DNA of 64,000 nucleotides from Streptomyces sp. NBC_00250 (GTDB taxonomy: Bacteria > Actinomycetota > Actinomycetes > Streptomycetales > Streptomycetaceae), in the NCBI RefSeq assembly GCF_036192275.1, contig NZ_CP108088.1, positions 558,001 to 622,000 of the forward strand. Direction: 5' to 3'. A program made the position numbers and the translations under genes. Shown here one piece after another: positions 40,930 through 49,067 of this stretch. The number at the start of each line of letters is the position of its first letter. The stretch's first letter is position 1. Below the pieces are notes generated by a model. That model searched no databases, was not told the DNA's origin, and saw only the letters and a program-made list of their open reading frames with translations.

Positions 40930-42255
40930 GTGGACACCGAAGAGTTCCCCCTCCCCCGGTCGCGGCAGGCGAACGAGCGGCTGCACGCCCTGATCCCCGG
41001 GGGCGCGCACACCTACGCCAAGGGCGACGACCAGTACCCCGAGAACCTGGCCCCGGTCATCAGCCACGGCCTCGGCGCCCACGTGTGGGACGTCGACGGC
41101 AACCGCTACATCGAGTACGGGTCAGGGCTGCGGTCGGTCAGCCTCGGTCACGCCCACCCAGGTGTGCTGGAGGCGGTACGGCGGGAGATCGACCGCGGCA
41201 GCAACTTCGTCCGGCCGTCCATCGTGGAGGTCGAGGCCGCGGAACGCTTCCTGGCCACCGTACCGACCGCCGAGATGGTCAAGTTCGCGAAGAACGGCTC
41301 CGATGTCACCACCGCCGCGGTGCGCCTCGCCCGCGCGGTCACCGGGCGCCCCCGGGTGGCCGTCTGCGGCGACCATCCGTTCTTCTCCGTCGACGACTGG
41401 TTCATCGGCACCACACCGATGTCCGCCGGCATTCCCGCGTCGACCACCGAGCTCACCGTGGCGTTCCCCTACGGGGACCTGGCCGCCACGGAGGAACTGC
41501 TCACCCGGTACCAGGACGAGGTCGCCTGTCTGATCCTCGAACCCGCCGGCCACGCCGAGCCGCCGCCGGGGTACCTCGCCGGCCTGCGCGAACTGGCCGA
41601 CCGGCACGGCTGCGTACTGGTCTTCGACGAGATGATCACCGGCTTGCGCTGGTCCGAGGCGGGCGCCCAGGGTCTGTACGGCGTCGTCCCCGACCTCTCC
41701 ACGTTCGGCAAGGCGCTGGGCAACGGGTTCGCCGTCTCCGCGCTGGCCGGGCGCCGCGATCTGATGGAGTGGGGCGGGCTGCGGCACTCCGGCGACCGGG
41801 TGTTCCTGCTGTCCACCACGCACGGTGCGGAGACGCACTCGCTGGCCGCGGCGATGGCCGTGCAGACGACCTACGTCGAGGAGGGCGTCACCGCGCGGCT
41901 GCACGCCCTCGGCGAGCGGTTGGCCGCCGGGGTCCGCGAGGCCGCGGCCGCCATGGGCGTCGGCGACCACCTCGTCGTCCGTGGCCGGGCCAGCAACCTG
42001 GTCTTCGCCACCCTCGACGAGAACCGGCAGCCGTCGCAGGAGTACCGCACCCTGTTCCTGGGCCGACTCCTGGCGGGTGGGGTCCTCGCCCCGTCGTTCG
42101 TGGTGAGCAGCGCGCTCGACGACGCCGACATCGACCGCACCGTCGACGTGGTGGCCCAGGCGTGTGCGGTGTACCGGAAGGCACTGGACGCCTCCGACCC
42201 CACCCCGTGGCTGTCCGGGAGGCCGGTGAAGCCGGTGTTCCGCCGCCTGGTGTGA
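40930..42255 (+). CDS. Class III aminotransferase, glutamate-1-semialdehyde aminomutase-like
   Basis: A 441-residue PLP enzyme of the class III family. The N-terminal LIPGGAHTYAKGDDQYP and the catalytic stretch STFGKALGNGFAVSAL, with the PLP lysine at K261, are characteristic. VFDEMITGLRW holds the cofactor Asp. Although the sequence resembles HemL, no haem genes are nearby and it lies in line with the exopolysaccharide genes (36-bp gap, same strand), so a sugar- or acyl-group aminotransferase or aminomutase is more likely. AAGGAGAG precedes the GTG. It is the last gene of the locus before a shared terminator. Confidence 0.85.
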   Translation: MDTEEFPLPRSRQANERLHALIPGGAHTYAKGDDQYPENLAPVISHGLGAHVWDVDGNRYIEYGSGLRSVSLGHAHPGVLEAVRREIDRGSNFVRPSIVEVEAAERFLATVPTAEMVKFAKNGSDVTTAAVRLARAVTGRPRVAVCGDHPFFSVDDWFIGTTPMSAGIPASTTELTVAFPYGDLAATEELLTRYQDEVACLILEPAGHAEPPPGYLAGLRELADRHGCVLVFDEMITGLRWSEAGAQGLYGVVPDLSTFGKALGNGFAVSALAGRRDLMEWGGLRHSGDRVFLLSTTHGAETHSLAAAMAVQTTYVEEGVTARLHALGERLAAGVREAAAAMGVGDHLVVRGRASNLVFATLDENRQPSQEYRTLFLGRLLAGGVLAPSFVVSSALDDADIDRTVDVVAQACAVYRKALDASDPTPWLSGRPVKPVFRRLV

Positions 42256-42257
42256 CA

Positions 42258-42275
42258 TGACGTGACCTCACGTCA
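42258..42275. terminator. Bidirectional terminator between aminotransferase and PAP2 genes
   Basis: TGACGTGA and TCACGTCA form a perfect 8-bp inverted repeat with a 2-bp centre. It lies 2 bp after the aminotransferase stop and includes the stop codon of the convergent PAP2 gene, so it marks the end of the exopolysaccharide transcript. The symmetry could alternatively be a protein site. Confidence 0.55.
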
Positions 42276-42947
42276 GCGGCGCTGCCACCGACCGTGGCCG
42301 GAGATCCGGTCGACCAGCCACGCGGTCGCCGGAACGACCGCCAGCGCGGTGCACCAGCCGCCGAGGACGTCGGTCGGGTAGTGGGCGCCCAGGACGACCT
42401 GCGCCCAGCCCATGGCGGCACCGGCGGCCAGCGCCGCCGCGAGCACGAGCGAGACGCCGGCCGTCCTGCCGAGGCCGAACCGGCCGGTCGCGAGCAGCGC
42501 CACCGCGAGGGCGAGCGCGGTGAGGAAGCCGGTGTGCCCGCTCGGGTAGGACAGGTTCTCCTCGCCGTGGATGGTGCGTCCCACCAGGTGCTTGAGGAGC
42601 CTCGTCGTCGCCACGGTGATGCCGACACCGGCGACGACGAGCACCGCCGCGCGAGGACGCCGCAGCAGCAGGCAGCCCGTCACGGTGGCCGCGACCAGCG
42701 CCGCGGCTCCCATGGGTTCGCCCAGGAAGTCCGTGGCCAGGGCGACCTGCCGCCCCCTCGGCCCCACACCCTCCACCGCCGCCACGATCCGCGCGTCCAC
42801 CGTGCCGGACCGGCCGGCGTCGGCGTACAGGACTCCGAGCACGACGACGACCAGTGCGCCGAGGACAGCGGTCAGCCCGAGCCACGCGCGCAACGACGGG
42901 AGCAGCACCACGGGTGCGGGCCGGTCCCCTTCGGCCAGGCGTTCCAA
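42273..42947 (-). CDS. PAP2-family membrane phosphatase
   Basis: A 224-residue membrane protein with about five or six helices and the three lipid-phosphatase motifs: KHLVGRTIHGEE (approximate KxxxxxxRP site), YPSGHTGF (PSGH) and AHYPTDVLGG (SRxxxxxHxxxD-type site). Members dephosphorylate undecaprenyl pyrophosphate, phosphatidic acid or similar lipids. Convergent with the exopolysaccharide locus, it could recycle the polyprenyl carrier, but this is only proximity. The start is a TTG with a G-run upstream; a later start would trim the cytoplasmic N-terminus only. Confidence 0.85.
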   Translation of the reverse strand: MERLAEGDRPAPVVLLPSLRAWLGLTAVLGALVVVVLGVLYADAGRSGTVDARIVAAVEGVGPRGRQVALATDFLGEPMGAAALVAATVTGCLLLRRPRAAVLVVAGVGITVATTRLLKHLVGRTIHGEENLSYPSGHTGFLTALALAVALLATGRFGLGRTAGVSLVLAAALAAGAAMGWAQVVLGAHYPTDVLGGWCTALAVVPATAWLVDRISGHGRWQRR

Positions 42948-43034
42948 TGCGAGCCCCCCGTCGTGTCCGGCCGTCGTGGCCGGCCCACCCTCCGGCGACC
43001 ATATACCGCGGGCGGGGCCGGATTCGGGCCGATC

Positions 43035-43074
43035 TCCTCTCCTCCCCCAGGGCTTCGTCCGGGGGAGGAGAGGA
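43035..43074 (-). terminator. Strong hairpin terminator after the secreted hydrolase gene
   Basis: A perfect 14-bp stem, arms TCCTCTCCTCCCCC and GGGGGAGGAGAGGA, with a 12-nt loop lies 19 bp beyond the hydrolase stop. It also separates this gene from PAP2 on the same strand. Confidence 0.75.
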
Positions 43075-43092
43075 CTCGGAGTCAGCGCGGAG

Positions 43093-44370
43093 TCAGCGAC
43101 GGGCGGCGGCCGTCACATCGACGCGGGCGATGGGGGCCAGGGGGTGCCGCTTGCCGGTCAGCATCCCGTCGAACCGCTTGTCGTCGGTGAGGTACCGCCG
43201 GAAGAAGGCTTCGACGTAGGCCGCGCCGACCTGGCGTTGGGCGGACTCGGTCAGTTGCGGCGCAAAGGCGGAGCCACCGGGTTCGGTGCACTGGCCGGGG
43301 TGGTCGTCGTCGTGGCCGGCGTCGTCGCCGGCGGCGACCTCTCCGCTCTCCGGCGACCACTCTGTGTTGAAGTAGTTGTGATTCGCGCCGTGTACCGCGA
43401 CCTGGTGGAATCCGGCGGAGCTCCGGGCGGTCGCGTCGGCGGCGAAGGAGAAGACCTCACGGCCGACATGGCCGTCGCAGGTCCCGCGCAGCACGGCCAC
43501 GGGGGTCTTCGTGATCTCGTACGCGGTCATGTCCTCGGTCATGACGTTGTAGGCGGGAGCCAAGGCCATGACCGCCCTGACCTTGACTCCGGCGGGCCAC
43601 TGGGTCTTGTGGCGGTCGGCCGCCTGCCAGGTCACGCCTGCGCCGCCGCGGGAGTGGCCCATGGTGCCGACGTTGTTCAGGTCGACGTGGTTCCTGAAGT
43701 CGACGGGCTGGGATCCACCCGTGGCCGCGTCGCGGAAGGCGCCGACGAGACCGCCGCGGCCCGAGGCGCTGAGCTGCTGCCACAGGGCCAGGTGTCTGTT
43801 GATCAGGTCGGCCCGCACGGAGGCGTTCGCGTCTCCCTCCGACGACGAGGCGTTGATGCCGTTGGCACGGATCGACACGACGACGAAGCCGCGGCGGGCC
43901 AGTTCCTCGCCGAGGTAGTCGTAGCCGCGGTCGTTGGCGATGGGGCGGGTGCCGGGGGCGCAGGGCCAGCTGAACAGCTTCAGGCTGGCGGCCTCGTACG
44001 CGTCCCAGTCCTGGGCGAGTTCGGCGGCGCGGAGGGCTTCCGCTGCCTCCCGGTCCGCGCACGTCTCGTGCAAGCCGTGCAGTTGGACGATGAGGGGCCG
44101 CGGCGTGGAGCCGAGATCCTTCGGGTAGTGCACGGTCGCGGCGATCTCGACCGGCTCCCCGGTGCCCGGCAGCCGATAGGCCTGGTCGCCCAGGTTGTAG
44201 GTGACGGCGGCGACGCCCTGCGGCCCCTCGGCCCGAGCGAGGGGGGTCGCGGCGGCCACGGGGCTCCCCGCCAGGGCCTGCGGCACGAAGAGGGCCGCCG
44301 CGGAGGCGGCGACGGTGCAGGCCCGAAGCAGGCGGCGGCGAGCGGCCGGGGGTGTGTCGTGGTGATTCAA
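43093..44370 (-). CDS. Secreted alpha/beta hydrolase, Tat or Sec exported
   Basis: A 425-residue protein with an N-terminal ARRRLLRACTVAASAAALFVPQALA export signal (twin Arg followed by a hydrophobic core). The mature part has the oxyanion motif LIVQLHGLHETC, the nucleophile elbow GHSRGGAG and a late His in GANHNYFN, as in alpha/beta hydrolases of the dienelactone/lipase type. I prefer the TTG at 44370, which has GGAG 8 nt upstream; a GTG at 44427 would put extra residues ahead of the signal. It is divergent from the erythromycin-esterase-like gene across 268 bp. The substrate is unknown; size fits esterases and depolymerases. Confidence 0.8.
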   Translation of the reverse strand: MNHHDTPPAARRRLLRACTVAASAAALFVPQALAGSPVAAATPLARAEGPQGVAAVTYNLGDQAYRLPGTGEPVEIAATVHYPKDLGSTPRPLIVQLHGLHETCADREAAEALRAAELAQDWDAYEAASLKLFSWPCAPGTRPIANDRGYDYLGEELARRGFVVVSIRANGINASSSEGDANASVRADLINRHLALWQQLSASGRGGLVGAFRDAATGGSQPVDFRNHVDLNNVGTMGHSRGGAGVTWQAADRHKTQWPAGVKVRAVMALAPAYNVMTEDMTAYEITKTPVAVLRGTCDGHVGREVFSFAADATARSSAGFHQVAVHGANHNYFNTEWSPESGEVAAGDDAGHDDDHPGQCTEPGGSAFAPQLTESAQRQVGAAYVEAFFRRYLTDDKRFDGMLTGKRHPLAPIARVDVTAAARR

Positions 44371-44638
44371 GGAACGGTCTCCATGAGCGGTGAAGGTGGC
44401 GCCGGAAGCAGCTCCCGAGCGCCACACGATGGCTTCATTCCGACAGACGTCCGAGAAGGCCCGCGGTTGCCGGTCCCCTCACGACTTCGCGTCGGCGGGC
44501 AGACGGGTGCGGAGCCCCGGCCCGGCCGTGCAGCCGGGGGGTGTCCCCCGGAGCAAGTCGGTGGGTCGCCCCAGCGCGGTCCGCGTCACGGCGAACGAAG
44601 ATCACTTCAAAGGCTCGGGGAGCCACCGCACACAAGGA

Positions 44639-46102
44639 GTGATCAGGATCCACAGGTACAGCAAGACGACCGGCCGACGAGGGTTCCTCGTCCTCACGGG
44701 AGCACTCGCCGCCACGACACTGGCCACCCCTCTGGCCGCCGCGGCACCGGCCGGACGGGCACCCTCGGGCGCACCCGACGCCTCCGCCGCATCGACCCTG
44801 TCCGCCGAATCCGGCACGGCGAACGGGAGAACAGCCCTCGTACGGTCTCTGGAACGGGCCGCTCACCCGCTGGGTTCCACGGAGCCCGGCGGCAGGACCG
44901 GTGACCTGCGGGCGCTGAGCACCATGGTCGGCGATGCGAAGGTGGTGGGTCTCGGCGAGGCCACGCACGGTTCGCACGAGTTCTTCGCCATGAAGGAACG
45001 CGTCTTCCGGCACCTCGTCGAGGAGCGCGGCTTCACCGCCTTCGCCCTGGAGATGAGCTGGTCGGCAGGGCTCAGGATCGACGAGTACCTCCAGGGCGGT
45101 CCCGGAGACCCACGGACGATCGCGGAGGAGACGCTGGCCGGATCCCCGTGGGAGCGCGAGGAGTTCGTCAGCCTGATCGGCTGGATGCGGGAGTACAACC
45201 GCCGCCACCCCGGCCACCGGGTCCACTTCATGGGGGACGATCTGGGGGCGCCGAAGCTCGGCGACCACGTCTTCGCGCGCGTGCTGTCGTCCGTCGGCGA
45301 GACCCGGCCCCAGGTACTCCCCCGGCTCACCGAGCTGTACGCCGGGCTGCGCCCCTTCGACGACATCTTCGCCCACCTGCGCAAACCCGTCGCGGAACGC
45401 GAGGAGTACGCGGCGCGCGCCCAGGAGGCACTCGACCTGGTGGCCGAGCACCAGGAGTCCGGCGGCACGGACTACGCGTGGACGGTGCGGCACGCCCGGA
45501 ACATCGCGCAGACCTTCGCCTTCGCCACCGTCGACCTCGCCGACCCGGCCTCGGTCACCGCCGCCGAGCGGCTGCGCGACCAGGCCATGGCCGACAACGT
45601 GCTGTGGTGGCAGCGCCACACCGGCCACAAGATGCTGCTGTCGGCCCACAACGGCCACGTCGGATACCTCTCGACCCACCCGGACATGTACCCGCGGACC
45701 CAGGGCGCCGTGCTGCGCGACCGCCTGGGCGACGGCTACGCCGCCATCGGCTTCAGCTTCGCCGGCGGCTCCTTCCTCACCAAGGACACCTCCCTCGCAG
45801 GGGAGTGGAAGCCGGTCACCGTCCCGGCAGCACGCCCCGGCATGAACGAACACGTCCTGGACCGGGTCGGGTACCGGGACTTCTACCTCGACCTGCGAAC
45901 CGCTCCCGCCGCTGCCCGCGCCTGGCTCGACCGTGCCCGGCCGGTCTACGACGCGGGCTCGACCTTCACCCCCGATCCCTTGCCCACCATCGCCCTCGGC
46001 CGGGCCTACGACATCCTCATCCACCTCCATCGGGTCCGGGCGGCCGACGAACTCCGACCGCCGGCACGTGGATCGGCCGCCGCGCCACGCGTGAGGGTCT
46101 GA
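44639..46102 (+). CDS. Tat-exported erythromycin-esterase-family protein
   Basis: A 487-residue protein of the erythromycin esterase (EreA/B-like) superfamily. The N-terminus has a twin-arginine signal TTGRRGFLVLTG followed by a hydrophobic core, so export is likely. The mature domain opens with the signature LGEATHGSHEFFAMKERVF and ALEMSW (catalytic His/Glu region), and later HNGHVGYLS. Intracellular resistance enzymes lack such a signal, so this member may not be a macrolide esterase. The start is uncertain: the GTG at 44639 gives the right signal length, but its SD-like AAGGAG overlaps the start codon. Confidence 0.78.
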   Translation: MIRIHRYSKTTGRRGFLVLTGALAATTLATPLAAAAPAGRAPSGAPDASAASTLSAESGTANGRTALVRSLERAAHPLGSTEPGGRTGDLRALSTMVGDAKVVGLGEATHGSHEFFAMKERVFRHLVEERGFTAFALEMSWSAGLRIDEYLQGGPGDPRTIAEETLAGSPWEREEFVSLIGWMREYNRRHPGHRVHFMGDDLGAPKLGDHVFARVLSSVGETRPQVLPRLTELYAGLRPFDDIFAHLRKPVAEREEYAARAQEALDLVAEHQESGGTDYAWTVRHARNIAQTFAFATVDLADPASVTAAERLRDQAMADNVLWWQRHTGHKMLLSAHNGHVGYLSTHPDMYPRTQGAVLRDRLGDGYAAIGFSFAGGSFLTKDTSLAGEWKPVTVPAARPGMNEHVLDRVGYRDFYLDLRTAPAAARAWLDRARPVYDAGSTFTPDPLPTIALGRAYDILIHLHRVRAADELRPPARGSAAAPRVRV

Positions 46103-46173
46103 CGGTCGCCCGGGCTTCATGTGAGACTTGCCGGATGGACCAAGGGCGCGAGTCGCGGTGGGAGAAGGACGCC

Positions 46174-46389
46174 ATGACGGTGGAGATCATGTTCGCCCTG
46201 GTGACGGCCGGTGTGCTGGCCGCGCTCGTCTTCGGTGTGCTCCTGGTGCCGGCGATGGTCGTCGGTGTCTCCGAGCCTGCGGGGAAGGGCCTGCTCGTGG
46301 TGGGGGCCGTGCTGGCCGGTGCCGCCGCGGTGTGGCGTGTGGTGCGCGTGCTGCTCCGGTTCGACGCACGTCGGCGTCAGGGCCGTTGA
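46174..46389 (+). CDS. Small two-helix membrane protein, unknown function
   Basis: A 71-residue protein with two hydrophobic segments (about 5-27 and 35-57) and an Arg-rich C-terminus (RFDARRRQGR). I do not recognise a family. The ATG at 46174 has GGAGAAGGA 4 nt upstream; an in-frame ATG at 46135 would add 13 charged residues. Codon third positions are GC-rich as in real genes, and a strong terminator begins at its stop. It lies 71 bp after the erythromycin-esterase-like gene and may be co-transcribed. Confidence 0.55.
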   Translation: MTVEIMFALVTAGVLAALVFGVLLVPAMVVGVSEPAGKGLLVVGAVLAGAAAVWRVVRVLLRFDARRRQGR

Positions 46390-46424
46390 CCCGCGGAGCG
46401 CATCGGGGTGACGCGCTCCGCGGG
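46390..46424 (+). terminator. Strong hairpin terminator at the end of the small membrane protein gene
   Basis: A perfect 12-bp stem, CCCGCGGAGCGC and GCGCTCCGCGGG, with an 11-nt loop starts directly after the stop codon. Confidence 0.75.
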
Positions 46425-46578
46425 CGCCCCGTCGACGTCAGGGTTTCCTGCGGGCGTCGTGACGCGGACGGGGCTGTCGGGCATGGGACGTGCTTCCTTC
46501 CGGCAACGGGACGGCCTGCGGGGACGGCGGGGGCACGGCGGGCGGCGGCTCGACCCACGAGCCGCTTCGGATCCGGGT

Positions 46579-46851
46579 TCAGGACAGGAAGAGCGCCGCG
46601 ATGCCCGCACCGGCGAGCAGGCTCTCGATCTGCGTGCGGCTGAGTCCCGGCGCGGTGGGGGGCGGGGAGGGTTCAGGGGCGGGGAAGGCCGCGACCAGCG
46701 CGTACGGCGCGATGCGCGCCCCGAAGGGCCCCGGCGACAGCGGGCGTTCGCGCGCCGCGGCGGCGACGAGGCGGGCCGCCCGTACCGCTCCGGCGACGTC
46801 GTCGCTTCTACTCCGTGCGGTGGGAAAACGGCACCGATCGGGATTGATCAC
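46579..46851 (-). pseudogene. Possible coding fragment of unknown gene
   Basis: The leftward frame has GC-rich third positions across its last 70 or so codons and reads as an Ala/Pro-rich protein ending LSRTQIESLLAGAGIAALFLS. The first 18 codons have poorer codon use, and no ribosome-binding site is clear at the start. I recognise no family. It may be a short hypothetical gene, the remnant of a longer gene, or chance. It lies in a 694-bp stretch (46390-47083) that otherwise holds only two terminators. Confidence 0.3.
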
Positions 46852-46985
46852 CGGCCGGTGTTTTCGGCGCGAGCTCCGCCCCTGCGGGCGAGCGCACGCG
46901 CCGGCCGGAGGTTGTGCGCCGGGGCGCTCCCCCGACCCGGTCCGGCCATGTCGTGGCTACGGAATCACGGGCGGGCGGTGTCGTG

Positions 46986-47021
46986 GCGCACCCCCGGGAA
47001 GGCTCCTTCCCGGGGGTGCGC
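46986..47021 (-). terminator. Strong hairpin terminator after the lysyl oxidase gene
   Basis: Arms GCGCACCCCCGGGAA and TTCCCGGGGGTGCGC form a perfect 15-bp stem with a GGCTCC loop, 62 bp beyond the lysyl oxidase stop. It should work in both directions. Confidence 0.8.
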
Positions 47022-47083
47022 GACTGCCTGGGCTCTGCCGAACTCAGGGCGGCTCGGCAGGTGTTCCGGTAGGCGGTGTGTGA

Positions 47084-48853
47084 TCAGTTCGCGTTCACGA
47101 GGTCGTGCGCGGGGACGGTCACGGTCCGATTGCCGGGGGTGCCGCCGAGGACGACCTTCCGCAGGGCACTGTTGTTGTCGAGGTTGGTCTCCTTCAGCCG
47201 CTTGGCCGGGTTGGCCAGCACCTGGATGTAGTAGGTGCCGTTGGGCACGTCCGTGATGTCGAACGACTGCCCCGGCAGGTCCTGGGTGTAGGTGTCACCG
47301 GAGCCGACGTCCAGCACCTCGCGGACGGAGATGGAGTTCTCCTGGCCGCAGGCGGTGGAGAGGTCGGTGTTGAAGGGGTGCCAGTTGGCGTTCTTCACCG
47401 TGTAGTCGACGGCGTCGGTGTTGGCGAGGCAGAAGGCCTCCTTGCCGCTGCGCACCGCTTCCTTCTTGTCGGCCTTCAGCAGCCGGTAGCTGGCGAAGTC
47501 GGTGAAGTGCCAGTGCACGTGGCCGGGACGCGGGTCCCACTCCATGGTGCCGGTCGGGGTGTACCCGACCTGCTTGCCGTTGGCGTCGTAGAAGTACTGG
47601 TAGGCGTCCATCTTGGCCTTGCCGGGCGAACGGAAGCCGTCCACCACGAGCTGAGCCGGGCCGGCGTTCCAGACGTTGGCGCTGAAGGCCAGGTAGTCCT
47701 TGCCGGGAATGTTCTGGGCACCGTCGCTGATGGTGATGCCGTAGGCCGGCAGCGACCGCAGGTCGGGCTTGGGGACGGCCGGGACGGAGGGCGTGCCGGT
47801 GGGCCGCTTGGCCTGCGGGGTGAGGGCGGGTGCCTTGCGCGAGCCGTCGGTCTGCCCGGCGGCGTCACCGGCCTGCAGGTCCTGCACGTCCTGCGCGTCG
47901 GCGCGCTCGGCCTGCTGCTTCTTCGTGGCCCACGGCAGGGCCGGCGGCGCGGCCTTCAGCGGCCCGTGGCCCACGTTGTACGAGGGGCCCGCGCCGCTGG
48001 TCACCGGTGCGGCGGCCTGGACGGGCGTCGGACCGTGCCCCGGACCGTGCCCGGCGTGACCGGTCGGAGCCTGGTGGGCGCTGCCGTGCGCGGCGTGCTC
48101 CCCGGCGGTGGCCGGCTTGGCGGCCGAGACACCGGGTCCCTCCTCCCAGCTGCGCTCCTGGACGGTGACCTTCACGGTCGCCGGCTTGTCGGCGATCCCG
48201 AAGAGGTCCCGGTACTTCTTGGCGACCCCGACCTTGGCGGTGTACGTGCCGACGGGGAGCTTCACCGGCTGGGTGTAGGACCCGGCGTAGGTGTTGGCGG
48301 CCCACCCCTTCTCGACGCCCCACACCGAGCCGAGGGTGAACGCGTTGGTGGGGCAGCTCTCCGGATACTTCGAGGTGGAGGGCGCATCGGGTCGGACCCG
48401 TCCGCTGGCGTTGTTCGGACAGAAGCTCTCCGTCCGGCTGACGACCTTCTTGCCCGTCTTGTCGGTGACGGTGATCTCCGCGAAGCCGGGCAGCCCGGAG
48501 AAGTCCTTCACGGTGCCCAGGGGCAGCGCCTTGGCCTTGGCCTTGCCGCCCTCGTAGACGGTCTGGGTGATGGTCACCGGGTCCTTGTAGGACTTCCGGT
48601 TCACCTTGAGCTCCAGCGGTGTGCCCTCCGCGGTGAGGTAGGTGCCCAGGTCGAGGTAGACCCCCGGCTCCTCCTTCCAGGAGGTGAGCGTGACCGAGTC
48701 GGTCGCCGCGATGAGACTCAGCTTGGGCCCCGTCGCGGCCTTCGCCTGCTCCGGCGTCGCGGCCATGATGCCGGCCGTCACTGCCATGACGGCGACGGCC
48801 GTGGAACCGGCGAGCAGCGGACGCCGCAGCCGGGTGGTGCGCGTGGTGGTCAT
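47084..48853 (-). CDS. Secreted lysyl oxidase family protein with His-rich linker
   Basis: A 589-residue exported protein. The signal peptide (LRRPLLAGSTAVAVMAVTAGIMAA..., cleavage likely after QAKA) leads to a beta-rich N-terminal domain (about 45-250) with two Cys pairs (SFCPNN, ESCPTN). A linker rich in His and Gly (AAHGSAHQAPTGHAGHGPGH) follows, then the C-terminal lysyl oxidase domain with the copper motif PGHVHWHFTDFASYRLL. The family oxidises amines with copper and a quinone cofactor. I chose the ATG at 48853, since the preceding in-frame residues lack signal-peptide character. The His-rich linker may gather copper. Confidence 0.85.
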   Translation of the reverse strand: MTTTRTTRLRRPLLAGSTAVAVMAVTAGIMAATPEQAKAATGPKLSLIAATDSVTLTSWKEEPGVYLDLGTYLTAEGTPLELKVNRKSYKDPVTITQTVYEGGKAKAKALPLGTVKDFSGLPGFAEITVTDKTGKKVVSRTESFCPNNASGRVRPDAPSTSKYPESCPTNAFTLGSVWGVEKGWAANTYAGSYTQPVKLPVGTYTAKVGVAKKYRDLFGIADKPATVKVTVQERSWEEGPGVSAAKPATAGEHAAHGSAHQAPTGHAGHGPGHGPTPVQAAAPVTSGAGPSYNVGHGPLKAAPPALPWATKKQQAERADAQDVQDLQAGDAAGQTDGSRKAPALTPQAKRPTGTPSVPAVPKPDLRSLPAYGITISDGAQNIPGKDYLAFSANVWNAGPAQLVVDGFRSPGKAKMDAYQYFYDANGKQVGYTPTGTMEWDPRPGHVHWHFTDFASYRLLKADKKEAVRSGKEAFCLANTDAVDYTVKNANWHPFNTDLSTACGQENSISVREVLDVGSGDTYTQDLPGQSFDITDVPNGTYYIQVLANPAKRLKETNLDNNSALRKVVLGGTPGNRTVTVPAHDLVNAN

Positions 48854-49067
48854 CGTTCCCTCGTTCTCCGGATGCTGTGAGAAGGAAGCGGGCAGCGGGC
48901 CACCCGGCCGACGGGACTGCACGAGCCGTCCGTCCGGCACGGTGAGAGGCACTCGCTGCGCCCGTGGGGTGAGAGGAGGGGACCGGATCCCCGGTTGTCC
49001 CGGGAGCCGAAATCGTCAGGATGTTGGCCTGATAGTGCTGTTGTGGTGGGGCATTCGGCGGCACGTC

